A stretch of 64,000 nt of DNA from Vibrio tapetis subsp. tapetis (GCF_900233005.1 NZ_LT960611.1:310001-374000); one strand, 5' to 3'. Counted from the stretch's first letter, positions 53,989 through 63,342 are shown. The notes: generated by a model from the sequence alone, not told the origin. Numbers and translations: made by a program.

Positions 53989-55890
53989 ATGGTAGCAAGT
54001 GTTGGCGTTTTTACACTAGCAGTATGTGTGATCAGCGCATTAATGGTCGTTGTTGCAGGGTTAGCTACCTTCTCATCACGGTTCCGTCTTAATCTGCAAG
54101 TTGATGTTCCTGTACATCTCGCTTTCCTTTCAAGCCTCGCGGCAATTATGTTATTGGGGTATGCATTCGTATCAAACGATTTTTCGCTCGCCTATGTCTC
54201 TTCACATTCAAATACCCAATTGCCAATTTTCTTTCAAATAGCGGCGGTATGGGGCGGTCATGAAGGTTCATTGCTGTTTTGGTTAGTGACGCTGTCGAGC
54301 TGGAATAGTGTCATTGCGCTGCAAAGAAACCGGATACCAGACAACTATCGAATTCGGGTAATGATGGTCATGGGGGCCATCATTACTACCTTTGCGTTGT
54401 TTATTCTATTTGCCTCTAACCCGTTTGAAACAAATACAATACTGCCTATAGAAGGGCGAGATTTGAATCCCATGTTGCAAGACATTGGGTTGGTGTTACA
54501 TCCACCTCTGCTATACATCGGCTATGTAGGTTTTGCGGCTACATTTTCGTTCGCTTTTGCCGCCCTTTTAATGCCAAATATCCCTGAATATTGGTTCAAG
54601 TTATGCCGTGCTTGGAATGCGGTAGCGTGGGTGTTCTTGACTTTGGGCATCGTACTCGGTTCTTGGTGGGCATATAAAGAGTTGGGTTGGGGAGGGTGGT
54701 GGTTCTGGGATCCAGTCGAAAATGCTTCTCTATTACCTTGGCTTACTTCAACGGCCTTGATGCACAGTTTGCAGGTAAGTCACGCAAAGCAACAGTTGAA
54801 AGGCTGGAGCTTTTCACTTGCGATCATCACTTTTTGTTTAAGCTTACTTGGCACCTTCGTGGTTCGCTCCGGTGTACTTACGTCTGTTCATGCGTTTGCC
54901 GTCGATCCAACTAAAGGCCTGCTACTGTTAGCCATTCTCGCCATTTTACTCTTTGGAGCCTTAACGGCATTAATTCTGCGCAGCGAGAAAATCGTAAGTA
55001 AAACGATTACTGGTCTCTTATCAAAAGGCGGTATTGTCTTATTGGTATGCGGAGTTTTGGCACTCGCAACACTCGTCGTATGGTTAGGGACTTTCTACCC
55101 TATGGTGTATCAACTTGCGGGCCTTGGAAATATCTCGGTAGGGGCTCCGTATTTCAATCAGATGATGTTACCACTTACGCTCGTTGGGCTGTTACTTATG
55201 TTAGTCACGGGGATAAAATCTGCGCCAAATTTAGTCATCAAATGTACGATTTTGGTCGGTTCGGCGTTACTGCTCGCATTGTTGATATTTATCTATCCGA
55301 TGACCTTCTCACCCATGCTTACTTTCGCTTCATATCTGGTGATTGTAGTTGTAGCGCTTCATGTACTGCCTTCAAAGTTAACGGGAGTATTCGGTTCAGT
55401 ACCGATGCGTTTGGCTCACGTAGGATTAGCGATTACAATTTTTGGAGCATTAGGAAACGCCCAGCTCTCTTATGAAGTCAGTGGTAAAATGTATCAAGAC
55501 AGTCAACTGCAATTTAGAGATACTGTGATTACATTCGACGACAGAACTCTTGTTGTTGGGCCTAATTATACGTCTGAACAAGTTCATTTTGTGTTGTCTC
55601 GAGATGACGAAATTGAGGCTAGGCTAGTACCTGAAAAACGTCACTATCAAGTAAGGAATATGTTGATGAGTGAGCCTGCTATCCATTCCGACTGGCTCGG
55701 GGACGTTTATTTAACGCTCGGTGAAAAACTGGACAATCAGAGTTATGCTGTCCGTATTCAGTACAAAGCCTTCATTCGTTGGATCTGGTTTGGTGGGTTG
55801 TTAAGTGCATTTGCCGTGTCACTTACGCTTGTTCCTAAAACACTATTGAAAATAGAGAAACGTTATGTCGAAAAAAGCAAAGCTCACTAG
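53989..55890 (+). CDS. nrfE: NrfE, CcmF-like haem lyase subunit
   Basis: The 633-residue membrane protein is of the CcmF/NrfE family. The WGGWWFWDPVENASLLPWL tryptophan motif lies near residue 234 and GGHEGSLLFWLVTLSSW near residue 87. With NrfF and the thioredoxin-like protein it attaches haem to the CWSCK site of NrfA, which the general Ccm system does not do. It starts 53 bases after nrfD, with a possible short hairpin (CCTTGCT/AGCAAGG) in the gap, and overlaps the next gene by 26 bases. Confidence 0.93.
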   Translation: MVASVGVFTLAVCVISALMVVVAGLATFSSRFRLNLQVDVPVHLAFLSSLAAIMLLGYAFVSNDFSLAYVSSHSNTQLPIFFQIAAVWGGHEGSLLFWLVTLSSWNSVIALQRNRIPDNYRIRVMMVMGAIITTFALFILFASNPFETNTILPIEGRDLNPMLQDIGLVLHPPLLYIGYVGFAATFSFAFAALLMPNIPEYWFKLCRAWNAVAWVFLTLGIVLGSWWAYKELGWGGWWFWDPVENASLLPWLTSTALMHSLQVSHAKQQLKGWSFSLAIITFCLSLLGTFVVRSGVLTSVHAFAVDPTKGLLLLAILAILLFGALTALILRSEKIVSKTITGLLSKGGIVLLVCGVLALATLVVWLGTFYPMVYQLAGLGNISVGAPYFNQMMLPLTLVGLLLMLVTGIKSAPNLVIKCTILVGSALLLALLIFIYPMTFSPMLTFASYLVIVVVALHVLPSKLTGVFGSVPMRLAHVGLAITIFGALGNAQLSYEVSGKMYQDSQLQFRDTVITFDDRTLVVGPNYTSEQVHFVLSRDDEIEARLVPEKRHYQVRNMLMSEPAIHSDWLGDVYLTLGEKLDNQSYAVRIQYKAFIRWIWFGGLLSAFAVSLTLVPKTLLKIEKRYVEKSKAH

Positions 55891-56392
55891 TTTATTTGTC
55901 GTACTGGGTGGGTTCATTGCCTTATTGTGGGTTGGGTTGCTTTCCGAGCCTGACAAATCGAATCAAGCGTTAATCGATCAAGCCTTTCCTTCCTTTACTT
56001 TACCGTTATTGGGCTCACCTGAAATCAGGGTAAATGAACAGGTATTTAAGGACAGCCAGTGGACCATTGTAAACGTGTGGGCATCCTGGTGTGTGGTGTG
56101 CGAAAAAGAGCACGAGTTTTTGAAACAACTGGATCAACAAGGGTACTTTATTATTGGGCTCAATTACCGGGATGACATTGCCAGTGCGGCTCAGTATTTA
56201 CGACGAAACGGCAGCCCTTATGAAGTGACTTTGTATGATCACGACTCGGATCTTGCGTTACGATTAGGGGTCATTGGCACTCCGGAAACGATTCTTGTTG
56301 ATCAGCATGGGGTCGTGCGCCAGCGCCATCTTGGTGAGCTGACACCCAGAGTTTGGCAGAGTAAGTTTACTCCGTTAATGGAAGGGCGCTGA
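55865..56392 (+). CDS. NrfX/CcmG-like thiol-disulfide oxidoreductase
   Basis: The 175-residue protein has an N-terminal membrane anchor (residues 8-28) and a thioredoxin fold. The WASWCVVCEKEH site near residue 75 and GTPETILVDQHG near residue 138 (with the cis-Pro) match CcmG/DsbE. It would reduce the Cys residues of apocytochrome or of NrfF before haem attachment. The 26-base overlap with nrfE indicates coupling. The NrfX name depends on the operon context. Confidence 0.88.
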   Translation: MSKKAKLTSLFVVLGGFIALLWVGLLSEPDKSNQALIDQAFPSFTLPLLGSPEIRVNEQVFKDSQWTIVNVWASWCVVCEKEHEFLKQLDQQGYFIIGLNYRDDIASAAQYLRRNGSPYEVTLYDHDSDLALRLGVIGTPETILVDQHGVVRQRHLGELTPRVWQSKFTPLMEGR

Positions 56393-56393
56393 T

Positions 56394-56840
56394 ATGAAAA
56401 TATCAAGATTCCATCCCTTAATTCTGGCTTTATTTTTAAGTGTTTTCTCGGTGCAACTGTCAGCAGAAGTTGCGTTATTTTCCAAGGCAGAAAGCGAAAA
56501 AATATCGAAAGTAGAACTATTTGAATTCGAGTCACCCGAACAACAAAAGAGGGCGATTGCACTGGCAAAAGAACTGCGCTGCCCACAATGTCAAAATCAA
56601 AACTTGGTTGAATCTAATTCTCCAATTGCACAAGATCTACGACTCAAAGTGTACCAAAAGGTCAAGCAAGGTGAGACAAACGAAGCAATCAAAGCTGGCA
56701 TGGTAAAACAATTTGGCGAGTTCGTCTTATATCGACCAGAAATAGGAACATCGACGTTTATGTTGTGGTTACTCCCGCTATTGGCGGTAGCGGTATTTAT
56801 TTATTACGTATTAAGCTCAGTTCGCACAAAAAAAGTGTGA
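56394..56840 (+). CDS. nrfF: NrfF, CcmH-like haem lyase subunit
   Basis: The 148-residue protein has a signal peptide (ending QLSA), the redox motif LRCPQCQNQNLVES near residue 62, and a C-terminal transmembrane helix (about residues 118-140). Both are hallmarks of CcmH/NrfF. It presents the apocytochrome to NrfE. It begins 2 bases after the thioredoxin gene and ends the nrf operon. Confidence 0.92.
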   Translation: MKISRFHPLILALFLSVFSVQLSAEVALFSKAESEKISKVELFEFESPEQQKRAIALAKELRCPQCQNQNLVESNSPIAQDLRLKVYQKVKQGETNEAIKAGMVKQFGEFVLYRPEIGTSTFMLWLLPLLAVAVFIYYVLSSVRTKKV

Positions 56841-56959
56841 TGTGTCTCCATGTTAGAGCTCAATTTGCACAATATAAAATTAATAAATGCTATGATCTTC
56901 GCAATGTGATGCCATTTAACTCATTCATTGAGATAAGAAACGGACGTAAGGTGTAGGCA

Positions 56960-57184
56960 GTGGAACCGGTAGTTACGCAGTTAAAAAAGGATTTTCAAGC
57001 TCGTATCTGGGCAATGCCAGCTAATAACGGGGCTAATTCAACCTTATCTGTTCTGACAAAAGAAGAGCTAATTGAGCTGGAGAACATTTGGGTTCAGCTT
57101 ATTATGTGGCAGAAAAGAGCAGGCTTAGTTTTTTTCAGCAACAGCCACTGGTATATTGCGCGCCTTTTCCAGTCATTACTCTAG
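56960..57184 (+). CDS. Small hypothetical protein with GTG start
   Basis: The 74-residue frame starts at GTG 56960, 8 bases after AAGGTG, and reads MEPVVTQLKKDFQARIWAMP. An in-frame stop lies immediately upstream, so the start cannot be further 5'. The middle is amphipathic (LTKEELIELENIWVQLIMWQ) and the product is basic at its start. I do not recognise a family. It lies between nrfF and ribA and is followed, after about 85 bases, by a terminator. Composition and ribosome site suggest a real gene, with modest confidence. Confidence 0.5.
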   Translation: MEPVVTQLKKDFQARIWAMPANNGANSTLSVLTKEELIELENIWVQLIMWQKRAGLVFFSNSHWYIARLFQSLL

Positions 57185-57269
57185 TCAAATGTATCCCTAT
57201 CTCTTCAGCCTACAGCCGTCGGCTTCTATAAGCCGAGAATGAGTATAATTCCAAGCCAGTTTGATTCCC

Positions 57270-57301
57270 AACCCTGCACTTTCTGAGTGTGGGGTTTTTT
57301 T
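57270..57301 (+). terminator. Rho-independent terminator downstream of the small gene
   Basis: AACCCTGCACT and AGTGTGGGGTT arms with imperfections are followed by seven T residues. Confidence 0.78.
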
Positions 57302-57406
57302 ATTGTCTAAACTCTTATTGATGGCGGTCTAAACTGAGGTAAGAGTGCCATCGTATTCTTGCGGTATCTCGCCTGCAGGTAAGGGATACAGCCTAGTGAA
57401 AGACTA

Positions 57407-57425
57407 ATTGTTATAATATAACAAT
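57407..57425. promoter_or_regulatory. 19-base odd palindrome upstream of ribA
   Basis: ATTGTTATA and TATAACAAT arms flank one central A, about 155-170 bases before ribA. It is a candidate operator or AT-rich promoter element for ribA. The remainder of 57302-57577 shows no gene and no FMN riboswitch. Confidence 0.4.
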
Positions 57426-57577
57426 AGTGGTATAAATATTATCATCATCATGGTTGAATCTGTTCGTGGGCACCCCCATTTAGAGTTCAACTTCTCTTTA
57501 CTTGTTTGCATGAACAACAGACATCGATACGAGTGAAGAGTTAAAGTCACAAATAATAGAATAAGTTGGGAAATGTT

Positions 57578-58174
57578 ATGGCGGAAGTTCGTGCCAGAGT
57601 TAGCTTAAAAGTCGGCCTGAAAAGCCATATAGACGCAGAAATTCTTTCGTTTCATGGATTGAAAACCGAAAAAGAACACGTTGCTTTGATTTTCAAATCT
57701 GCTGTTCAGCAGGCGCATACTCCACTGGTACGAATGCACTCTGAGTGTTTGACTGGGGATGTATTCCACTCCTCGCGATGTGACTGCGGTGAGCAGCTTG
57801 ATGAAACATTGGAAAAAATGGGCGACAACGGTGGCATCATTCTGTATTTACGTCAGGAAGGTCGAGGTATTGGTTTATACAATAAAATTGATGCCTATAA
57901 ACTCCAAAGCGAAGGCATGAATACATACGAAGCGAATAATCACCTTGGATTTGGTGATGACCTGCGTGATTTCCAAGAAGCGGCCCAAATGCTATTGGCG
58001 CTGGGGATCAACAAGATCCGTTTGATAACCAATAACCCTAAGAAGATAAAAGACCTTACCTCTCATGGCATCGAGATTGAAGAAGTGGTCAATACCGCAG
58101 CACACATTAAGCATGGTAACGAAGGTTACCTGAAGGCGAAAGTCTCTCACGGTAAGCACAAGCTGGACATCTAG
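57578..58174 (+). CDS. ribA: GTP cyclohydrolase II RibA
   Basis: The 198-residue enzyme makes the first intermediate of riboflavin synthesis from GTP. Seen are the Zn site [18 protein letters not shown] near residue 53, the catalytic [18 protein letters not shown] near residue 90, and NNPKKIKDL near residue 150. The ATG at 57578 is preferred to a TTG four codons upstream, as RibA proteins start near this point. It is a single gene with its own terminator. Confidence 0.95.
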   Translation: MAEVRARVSLKVGLKSHIDAEILSFHGLKTEKEHVALIFKSAVQQAHTPLVRMHSECLTGDVFHSSRCDCGEQLDETLEKMGDNGGIILYLRQEGRGIGLYNKIDAYKLQSEGMNTYEANNHLGFGDDLRDFQEAAQMLLALGINKIRLITNNPKKIKDLTSHGIEIEEVVNTAAHIKHGNEGYLKAKVSHGKHKLDI

Positions 58175-58231
58175 CCAGCACAAAATACAGTAGGGCGCTT
58201 GAATAAGAGCCACTGTGCATAACAAATCAAT

Positions 58232-58256
58232 AGGCCTCACGTATGTGGGGCTTTTT
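58232..58256 (+). terminator. Rho-independent terminator after ribA
   Basis: GGCCTCAC and GTGGGGCT arms flank GTAT and are followed by five T residues, 58 bases after the stop codon. Confidence 0.82.
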
Positions 58257-58308
58257 GTTATCTGGTACTTGAATATCAGTAATAAAAATGTATCATTCTG
58301 TTACGAAT

Positions 58309-58327
58309 AATAATGATAATAGTTCTT
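58309..58327. promoter_or_regulatory. Fur-like box before irpA
   Basis: AATAATGATAATAGTTCTT matches the 19-base Fur consensus GATAATGATAATCATTATC at 14 positions, including 11 consecutive ones. It lies about 31-49 bases before the irpA start codon. This fits iron-repressed expression of the cluster below. Confidence 0.6.
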
Positions 58328-58357
58328 ACTACTTATTTGCTCAACAAGGATGATTTC

Positions 58358-59617
58358 ATGATCACTAAACAAGCTACTACCCAATTAATGGTAGTTTCTC
58401 TTCTTGGTTTATCTGGCAGTGCTGTCGCTGCTGTAACACAATCTCAAGTCGTTAAACATTATGCAGACGTCGCTCATGCAACGTATGCAGATGCAGCAAT
58501 GACCGCAAAAGTTCTCGATAAATCAATCGACCAGCTTCTAGCCGCTCCATCACAGGCGACTCTTTTGTCTGCTCGTGAAGCGTGGTTGAATGCTCGTGTC
58601 CCTTATCAGCAAAGTGAAGTGTTTCGCTTTGGCAACGCAATCGTTGATGATTGGGAAGGTCAGCTGAATGCGTGGCCACTTGATGAAGGTCTGATTGATT
58701 ACGTATCAAGCGATTACCAGTACGAGTTAGGTAATGAAGGTGCGCAAGCAAATATCGTTGCAAACGAAGAAGTTCTTGTCGGCTCTCAGGTACTTAACAC
58801 CAAAAAAATCACTCCTGCACTAATTGCCGATCTTAATGAAGTCGGCGGTTCTGAAGCAAACGTAGCGTCGGGTTATCATGCAATTGAGTTTTTATTGTGG
58901 GGCCAAGATCTAAATGGAACTAATGCTGGTGCAGGTAATCGCCAACATACTGACTTTGCAGTAGGTAGCGCGTGTACTAATGGTAACTGTGATCGTCGCG
59001 GTGAGTTTTTGAAAGCAGCATCGCAACTGCTGATTCAAGATCTAGAGTGGATGGAAAAGCAGTGGGCAAGTAACCAAAAAGGCAATTACCGCCAAAAACT
59101 GCTATCTGAATCTAGCGAAACAGGTCTGCGTAAAATGCTATTTGGTATGGGCTCTCTATCTTTAGGTGAGCTTGCTGGTGAGCGTATGAAAGTGGCTCTA
59201 GAAGCTAACTCTACTGAAGATGAGCATGATTGCTTCTCTGATAACACGCACAACTCTCACTACTACAATGAGCAAGGTATCTACAATGTATTTACCGGTC
59301 TGTACATGCGTCAGAGTGGTCAATTGCTTTCTGGCCCAAGCATCTACGACTTGGTAGCACAGCAAGACAAACAAGCGGCGAAGAAAATTCAAAAAGATTT
59401 CGATATGGCGCGCGCACAAGTAAAAGAGCTAGTTATTTCAGCTGAGAAAAACGATCAACACTTCGATCAGTTAATTGCAACGGGCAACACTCAAGGTAAT
59501 GCTCTGGTTAATGACACGATCATGGCGTTGGTATTACAAACAGCTGCGATTGAACGTGCAGCGAAGATCATCGGTATTGAAAGCCTGAACCCTGATACTG
59601 CCGATCACGAGTTTTAA
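58358..59617 (+). CDS. irpA: Imelysin-family iron-regulated protein IrpA
   Basis: The 419-residue periplasmic protein has a signal peptide (ending GSAVAA) and an imelysin fold. The HxxE motif lies in GYHAIEFLLWG near residue 169. VLDKSIDQLLAAPSQATLLSAREAWLNARVPYQQSE near residue 50 is the usual N-terminal helix pair. Imelysin-like proteins are iron-regulated and thought to bind metal or haem; the family includes IrpA and EfeO-like M75 domains. The ATG at 58358 follows AAGGATG. It is the first gene of a cluster of four. Confidence 0.88.
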   Translation: MITKQATTQLMVVSLLGLSGSAVAAVTQSQVVKHYADVAHATYADAAMTAKVLDKSIDQLLAAPSQATLLSAREAWLNARVPYQQSEVFRFGNAIVDDWEGQLNAWPLDEGLIDYVSSDYQYELGNEGAQANIVANEEVLVGSQVLNTKKITPALIADLNEVGGSEANVASGYHAIEFLLWGQDLNGTNAGAGNRQHTDFAVGSACTNGNCDRRGEFLKAASQLLIQDLEWMEKQWASNQKGNYRQKLLSESSETGLRKMLFGMGSLSLGELAGERMKVALEANSTEDEHDCFSDNTHNSHYYNEQGIYNVFTGLYMRQSGQLLSGPSIYDLVAQQDKQAAKKIQKDFDMARAQVKELVISAEKNDQHFDQLIATGNTQGNALVNDTIMALVLQTAAIERAAKIIGIESLNPDTADHEF

Positions 59618-59634
59618 TTTAGAAACAGTATTAT

Positions 59635-59663
59635 AGGGCTCACGCATAGTGGGCCCTTTTTTT
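59635..59663 (+). terminator. Hairpin with T-run between irpA and the di-heme gene
   Basis: GGGCTCAC and GTGGGCCC arms flank GCATA and are followed by seven T residues. Since the next genes are in the same direction, it may reduce rather than end transcription. Confidence 0.7.
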
Positions 59664-59679
59664 CTATTAAGGACGTTCA

Positions 59680-61065
59680 ATGACATTTCGTTTATTTACA
59701 CTGGGATTAATAACGATACTCTCTACTTCTAGTTACGCGTATGAAAAGAAATCTGGCGGCGATACAACAACTAATAAACAAGGCCCCAATGCTTTTTCAC
59801 TACCCGCAACTAACCTACCAATGGCATCACGGCTTGATTTTAGTGTTGGCAATAGCTTTTTTAGAAACCCTTGGGTTCAAGCGCCAGCATCCACTGATGC
59901 TCGTGACGGATTAGGGCCACTTTTCAATACCAACGGTTGCCAAAACTGCCATATAAAAGATGGGCGAGGCCACCCTCCTGAGCCTAACGATATCCATGCG
60001 GTCTCCATGCTGGTTCGTTTAAGTATTCCAGCAACGACGAAAGCCCAACAAATGGCAATAATACGTGGCGGAGTCATACCCGAGCCTACTTACGGCGGAC
60101 AACTGCAAGATTTCGCGCTGCCAGATGCTAAACCTGAAGGCAAAGTCGTCATCGAGTATGATGAGCAAGTGGTTCGCTTTGATGACGGTGAACAGGTAGT
60201 ACTGCGTAAACCAAAACTGTCTATTACGAATTTGGCATACGGGCCAATGAACCCTGAGGTTTTGCTTTCTGCACGAGTCGCTCCTCCAATGATTGGCTTA
60301 GGCTTACTCGAAGCCATTCCTGAACAAACAATCCTTGCTATGTCGGATGTTGACGACAGTAATAAAGATGGGATCTCTGGCAAAGCAAACCGAGTATTGG
60401 ACGTAAAAACAGACACATTAGCCTTAGGCCGATTTGGCTGGAAAGCAGGGCAGCCTAACCTGATGCAGCAAAATGCAGCGGCGTTTAATGGCGATCTTGG
60501 CTTAACCAGTGACCTGTTCCCAAATGAAAATTGCACGTCCGCTCAAGACATTTGCCAAAAACTGCCTAATGGTGGTCAGCCAGAAGTCAGCCAGAAAATT
60601 CTCAATTTTGTGGAGTTCTACTCTCAGCATTTAGCCGTTCCAAAGCGTCGGGATATGACTTCGCCTGACGTTATTCGTGGTCAAGCTCTGTTTGCTCAAT
60701 CGGGGTGTCAATCTTGCCATGCGGTCAATATAAAAACAGGCATTGTGCCAGACAAGCCAGCGTTATCTGAGCAAGTCATCCATCCATACAGCGACATGTT
60801 GTTACATGACATGGGCGAAGGCTTAGCGGATAACCGACCTGAGTATTTGGCGAATGGTCAAGAATGGAGAACGCCACCGCTTTGGGGGATCGGCTATACA
60901 AGCGAAGTGAATAATCATACCTACTTCTTACATGATGGTCGCGCTCGTAATCTTATGGAAGCCGTATTGTGGCATGGTGGCGAAGCGAAAAATGCACAGC
61001 AACAAGTGCTAAGTATGTCTAAATCTGATCGCGATGCGCTGATCGCATTCTTAAATTCATTATAG
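59680..61065 (+). CDS. Di-heme thiol oxidoreductase-like protein (DUF1111 family)
   Basis: The 461-residue periplasmic protein has a signal peptide and two CxxCH haem sites: GCQNCHIKDGRG near residue 87 and GCQSCHAVN near residue 346. The LPATNLPMASRLDFSVGNSFF start and the C-terminal TPPLWGIGYTSEV plus YFLHDGRARNLMEAVLWHGGEA match the di-haem oxidoreductase family (DUF1111), which is related to bacterial di-haem peroxidases. It sits between the two imelysin genes. A redox role in iron handling is inference. Confidence 0.88.
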   Translation: MTFRLFTLGLITILSTSSYAYEKKSGGDTTTNKQGPNAFSLPATNLPMASRLDFSVGNSFFRNPWVQAPASTDARDGLGPLFNTNGCQNCHIKDGRGHPPEPNDIHAVSMLVRLSIPATTKAQQMAIIRGGVIPEPTYGGQLQDFALPDAKPEGKVVIEYDEQVVRFDDGEQVVLRKPKLSITNLAYGPMNPEVLLSARVAPPMIGLGLLEAIPEQTILAMSDVDDSNKDGISGKANRVLDVKTDTLALGRFGWKAGQPNLMQQNAAAFNGDLGLTSDLFPNENCTSAQDICQKLPNGGQPEVSQKILNFVEFYSQHLAVPKRRDMTSPDVIRGQALFAQSGCQSCHAVNIKTGIVPDKPALSEQVIHPYSDMLLHDMGEGLADNRPEYLANGQEWRTPPLWGIGYTSEVNNHTYFLHDGRARNLMEAVLWHGGEAKNAQQQVLSMSKSDRDALIAFLNSL

Positions 61066-61075
61066 GGTGAATCAA

Positions 61076-62167
61076 ATGACTAAACGAACCATCGCTTCGT
61101 GGGCTAGGCATGAACCTGTGAAAACAACAAAAACATGCGCCCTTGCTGTGTTCGCGACATTACTGGTCGGGTGTCAAACCACAGAACCAACTAATACGGT
61201 AACGCCGTCGGTTGCTTTAACACCCAAGTCAGACCACATCAGTGATGATGTGTTTCAGCTTCAATTAGTTTCTGCTAAGCGCTTTGAAGCTCAATCATCG
61301 GAACTGGCTCGTCACTTTAGCCAGTTCTGTCAAAACGATGCGAAATCGTTAGATGATTTAAAGTCTCAATGGTCGGTAACCATGCAAACCTGGATGGCGC
61401 TTCAAGGGCAGCAGCGTGGGCCGCAATCTGCACTGGATCTGAGTTGGAATATACAGTTCTGGCCAGATAAAAAAAATACCACGGGCAGAAAAATGCAAGC
61501 ACTGGCTAAGCATAGCTCTGACCTAACGGCGCAAGATGTGCTTAAAGAAAGCGTGACCGTGCAAGGGCTAGGGGCAATAGAGTGGCTTCTTTACGATACT
61601 AAGTCTCCATTGCTATCGGATAAACAAGCGGGGTGTCAGTTAGGTGAACCGATTAGCCAAGCCTTGCAATATCATGGACTACAAGTGAATCAAGCTTGGC
61701 AACAAAACCCGTGGATTGAATTAGATGGGAAGCACTGGCGTAGCGAATACGTCAGCTTGTTATCAAACCAAATCGAATACAGCATGCAAAAACTAAGTCG
61801 ACCTCTGGCGAAGATCGGTCAACCTCGTCCTTATTTTGCTGAGTCTTGGCGATCAGGGACATCACTTGCCAACTTGGGTAGCAACGTTGATGCGATGGAT
61901 AAGATCTATCACCAAGGTGGCCTAGATTCACTGTTACGAGAGCGCGGAAAAACCGATCTAGCGGATAGCCTGAGTAGAAACTTTAAGCATCTCAAAAACG
62001 AATGGCCTCGAGACGGTAACATGTTTCAAACCATTGATACGAAAGCTGGCTATCAACAAAATTTGATGTTGTTCAATCAACTGGAATTACTTGATATCTT
62101 AATTCGTGACGATGTGGCTCTCGAGCTCGGAATTGTTGTGGGGTTCAATGCAACTGATGGTGACTGA
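61076..62167 (+). CDS. Imelysin-family lipoprotein
   Basis: The 363-residue protein has a lipoprotein signal with lipobox LLVGC, so it is probably an outer-membrane lipoprotein. The imelysin domain has GLGAIEWLLYD near residue 165, where IrpA has the metal-binding HxxE; the His is replaced by Gly. That is typical of the second imelysin-like subgroup. A GTG lies three codons upstream, but the ATG at 61076 has the better-placed AGGGTG ribosome site. It begins 10 bases after the previous stop codon. Confidence 0.82.
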   Translation: MTKRTIASWARHEPVKTTKTCALAVFATLLVGCQTTEPTNTVTPSVALTPKSDHISDDVFQLQLVSAKRFEAQSSELARHFSQFCQNDAKSLDDLKSQWSVTMQTWMALQGQQRGPQSALDLSWNIQFWPDKKNTTGRKMQALAKHSSDLTAQDVLKESVTVQGLGAIEWLLYDTKSPLLSDKQAGCQLGEPISQALQYHGLQVNQAWQQNPWIELDGKHWRSEYVSLLSNQIEYSMQKLSRPLAKIGQPRPYFAESWRSGTSLANLGSNVDAMDKIYHQGGLDSLLRERGKTDLADSLSRNFKHLKNEWPRDGNMFQTIDTKAGYQQNLMLFNQLELLDILIRDDVALELGIVVGFNATDGD

Positions 62168-63257
62168 TCAAACAAGACGCCGTTTACTACAGGCCGCTTT
62201 TTGGGGGGTAGCTTTACCCCTACCCACGACTTTTGGCTGTGCATCAGTGAATGCAGATAAAAAGCCCGCATTGATTGGCTGCGCAATTAGTGGCCGTGAT
62301 CGCTATCAAGTTGTTATCGCCGATCATCGCGGTCAACCCATTGCGGTTCACCCTTTACCAAAGCGGGGCCATGGTGTTGCTGTCCAACCTAATGGAACGC
62401 AGGCCGTAGCATTTGCGCGCAGACCTGGAGATTACTTTCAGCCGTTTGACTATGAATCCGGTGAAATGAAGCCGCTGGTTGTGCCAGAGGCTGATCGTCA
62501 TTTTTATGGTCATGGTGTTTACTCCAAAGATGGCGAGTATCTTTTTGTTACCGAAGGGGATAAAACGACTAGCCGAGGGATTATTGGGGTGTACCAAGTC
62601 TCAAATGGGTATAAAAAAATAGATGAGTGGTCTGGTTTTGGTATTGGTCCACATGAAGTGATCTTATTAGAGAACAACCAACTCGCTATTGGTGTTGGCG
62701 GTGTGCATACCTTAGGCAGAACACCTCAAAACCTAGAAAGCATGATGCCTTCATTAAGTTATCTTAATATGGCTGGTGAGCTTGTTGATCAGGTTGGATT
62801 ACCCGATCACCAACTCAGTATTCGCCATTTAGCAACGGATGCCAACGGTGCGGTTTATTGCGGTCAGCAGTACCGTGGTGAACCGGATAACTACCCAAGT
62901 TTGGTGGCGGTGCACAGTGGTTTGTCGAGCGGAGGAAAGGGCAAGTCAGGGTTGAAAATGCTGAATGCGGAACCTGAAGAGTGGGCTCGATTCAATCACT
63001 ATATTGCCAGTATCGCGGTGCATGAAAATACGCTAATTGCGACTTCGCCTCGTGGGAATTGCTATGGAATTTGGGATTTAGCGAGCAACAAACTTCTGGA
63101 GTTGTCCGCACTTCCTGATGCTAGTGGCGCCGTTGCTAGTGAGGATGGATTTTGGTTAAGTTCTGGGGCGGCGAAGGTTGTTCATCAAGCTTATGATCAG
63201 CCAAGACAGACGCTTTCATCCAACATCTATTGGGATAACCACTGGAGCGTAATTTAG
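62148..63257 (+). CDS. DUF1513 family protein
   Basis: The 369-residue protein carries a Tat-like signal (TRRRLLQAAFWGVALPLPTT) and a DUF1513 beta-propeller-like body: HPLPKRGHGVAVQPNGTQAVAFARRPGD near residue 58 and FYGHGVYSKDGEYLFVTEGD near residue 115. An alternative ATG is at 62157. It overlaps the preceding gene by 20 bases, which indicates coupling. The function is unknown. In other Vibrio it follows the same imelysin/oxidoreductase genes. Confidence 0.8.
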   Translation: MQLMVTDQTRRRLLQAAFWGVALPLPTTFGCASVNADKKPALIGCAISGRDRYQVVIADHRGQPIAVHPLPKRGHGVAVQPNGTQAVAFARRPGDYFQPFDYESGEMKPLVVPEADRHFYGHGVYSKDGEYLFVTEGDKTTSRGIIGVYQVSNGYKKIDEWSGFGIGPHEVILLENNQLAIGVGGVHTLGRTPQNLESMMPSLSYLNMAGELVDQVGLPDHQLSIRHLATDANGAVYCGQQYRGEPDNYPSLVAVHSGLSSGGKGKSGLKMLNAEPEEWARFNHYIASIAVHENTLIATSPRGNCYGIWDLASNKLLELSALPDASGAVASEDGFWLSSGAAKVVHQAYDQPRQTLSSNIYWDNHWSVI

Positions 63258-63290
63258 TCATTTAATAGTCCTATACTTGCTCAAATTTTT

Positions 63291-63320
63291 GCCATACTTA
63301 ACTATGTTGTTAAGTATGGC
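63291..63320. repeat. 12-bp perfect palindrome before the L,D-transpeptidase gene
   Basis: GCCATACTTAAC and GTTAAGTATGGC flank the loop TATGTT. The hairpin lies 22 bases before the downstream ATG. It lacks a T-run on the plus strand, so terminator function is doubtful; an operator or leader structure is possible. Confidence 0.65.
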
Positions 63321-63342
63321 GATGTCAGCAAGGAGCGGGCAA

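Noticed and set aside
57302..57577. FMN riboswitch before ribA
   Set aside because: The conserved RFN sequence blocks are absent. In Vibrio the FMN riboswitch is known before ribB rather than ribA.
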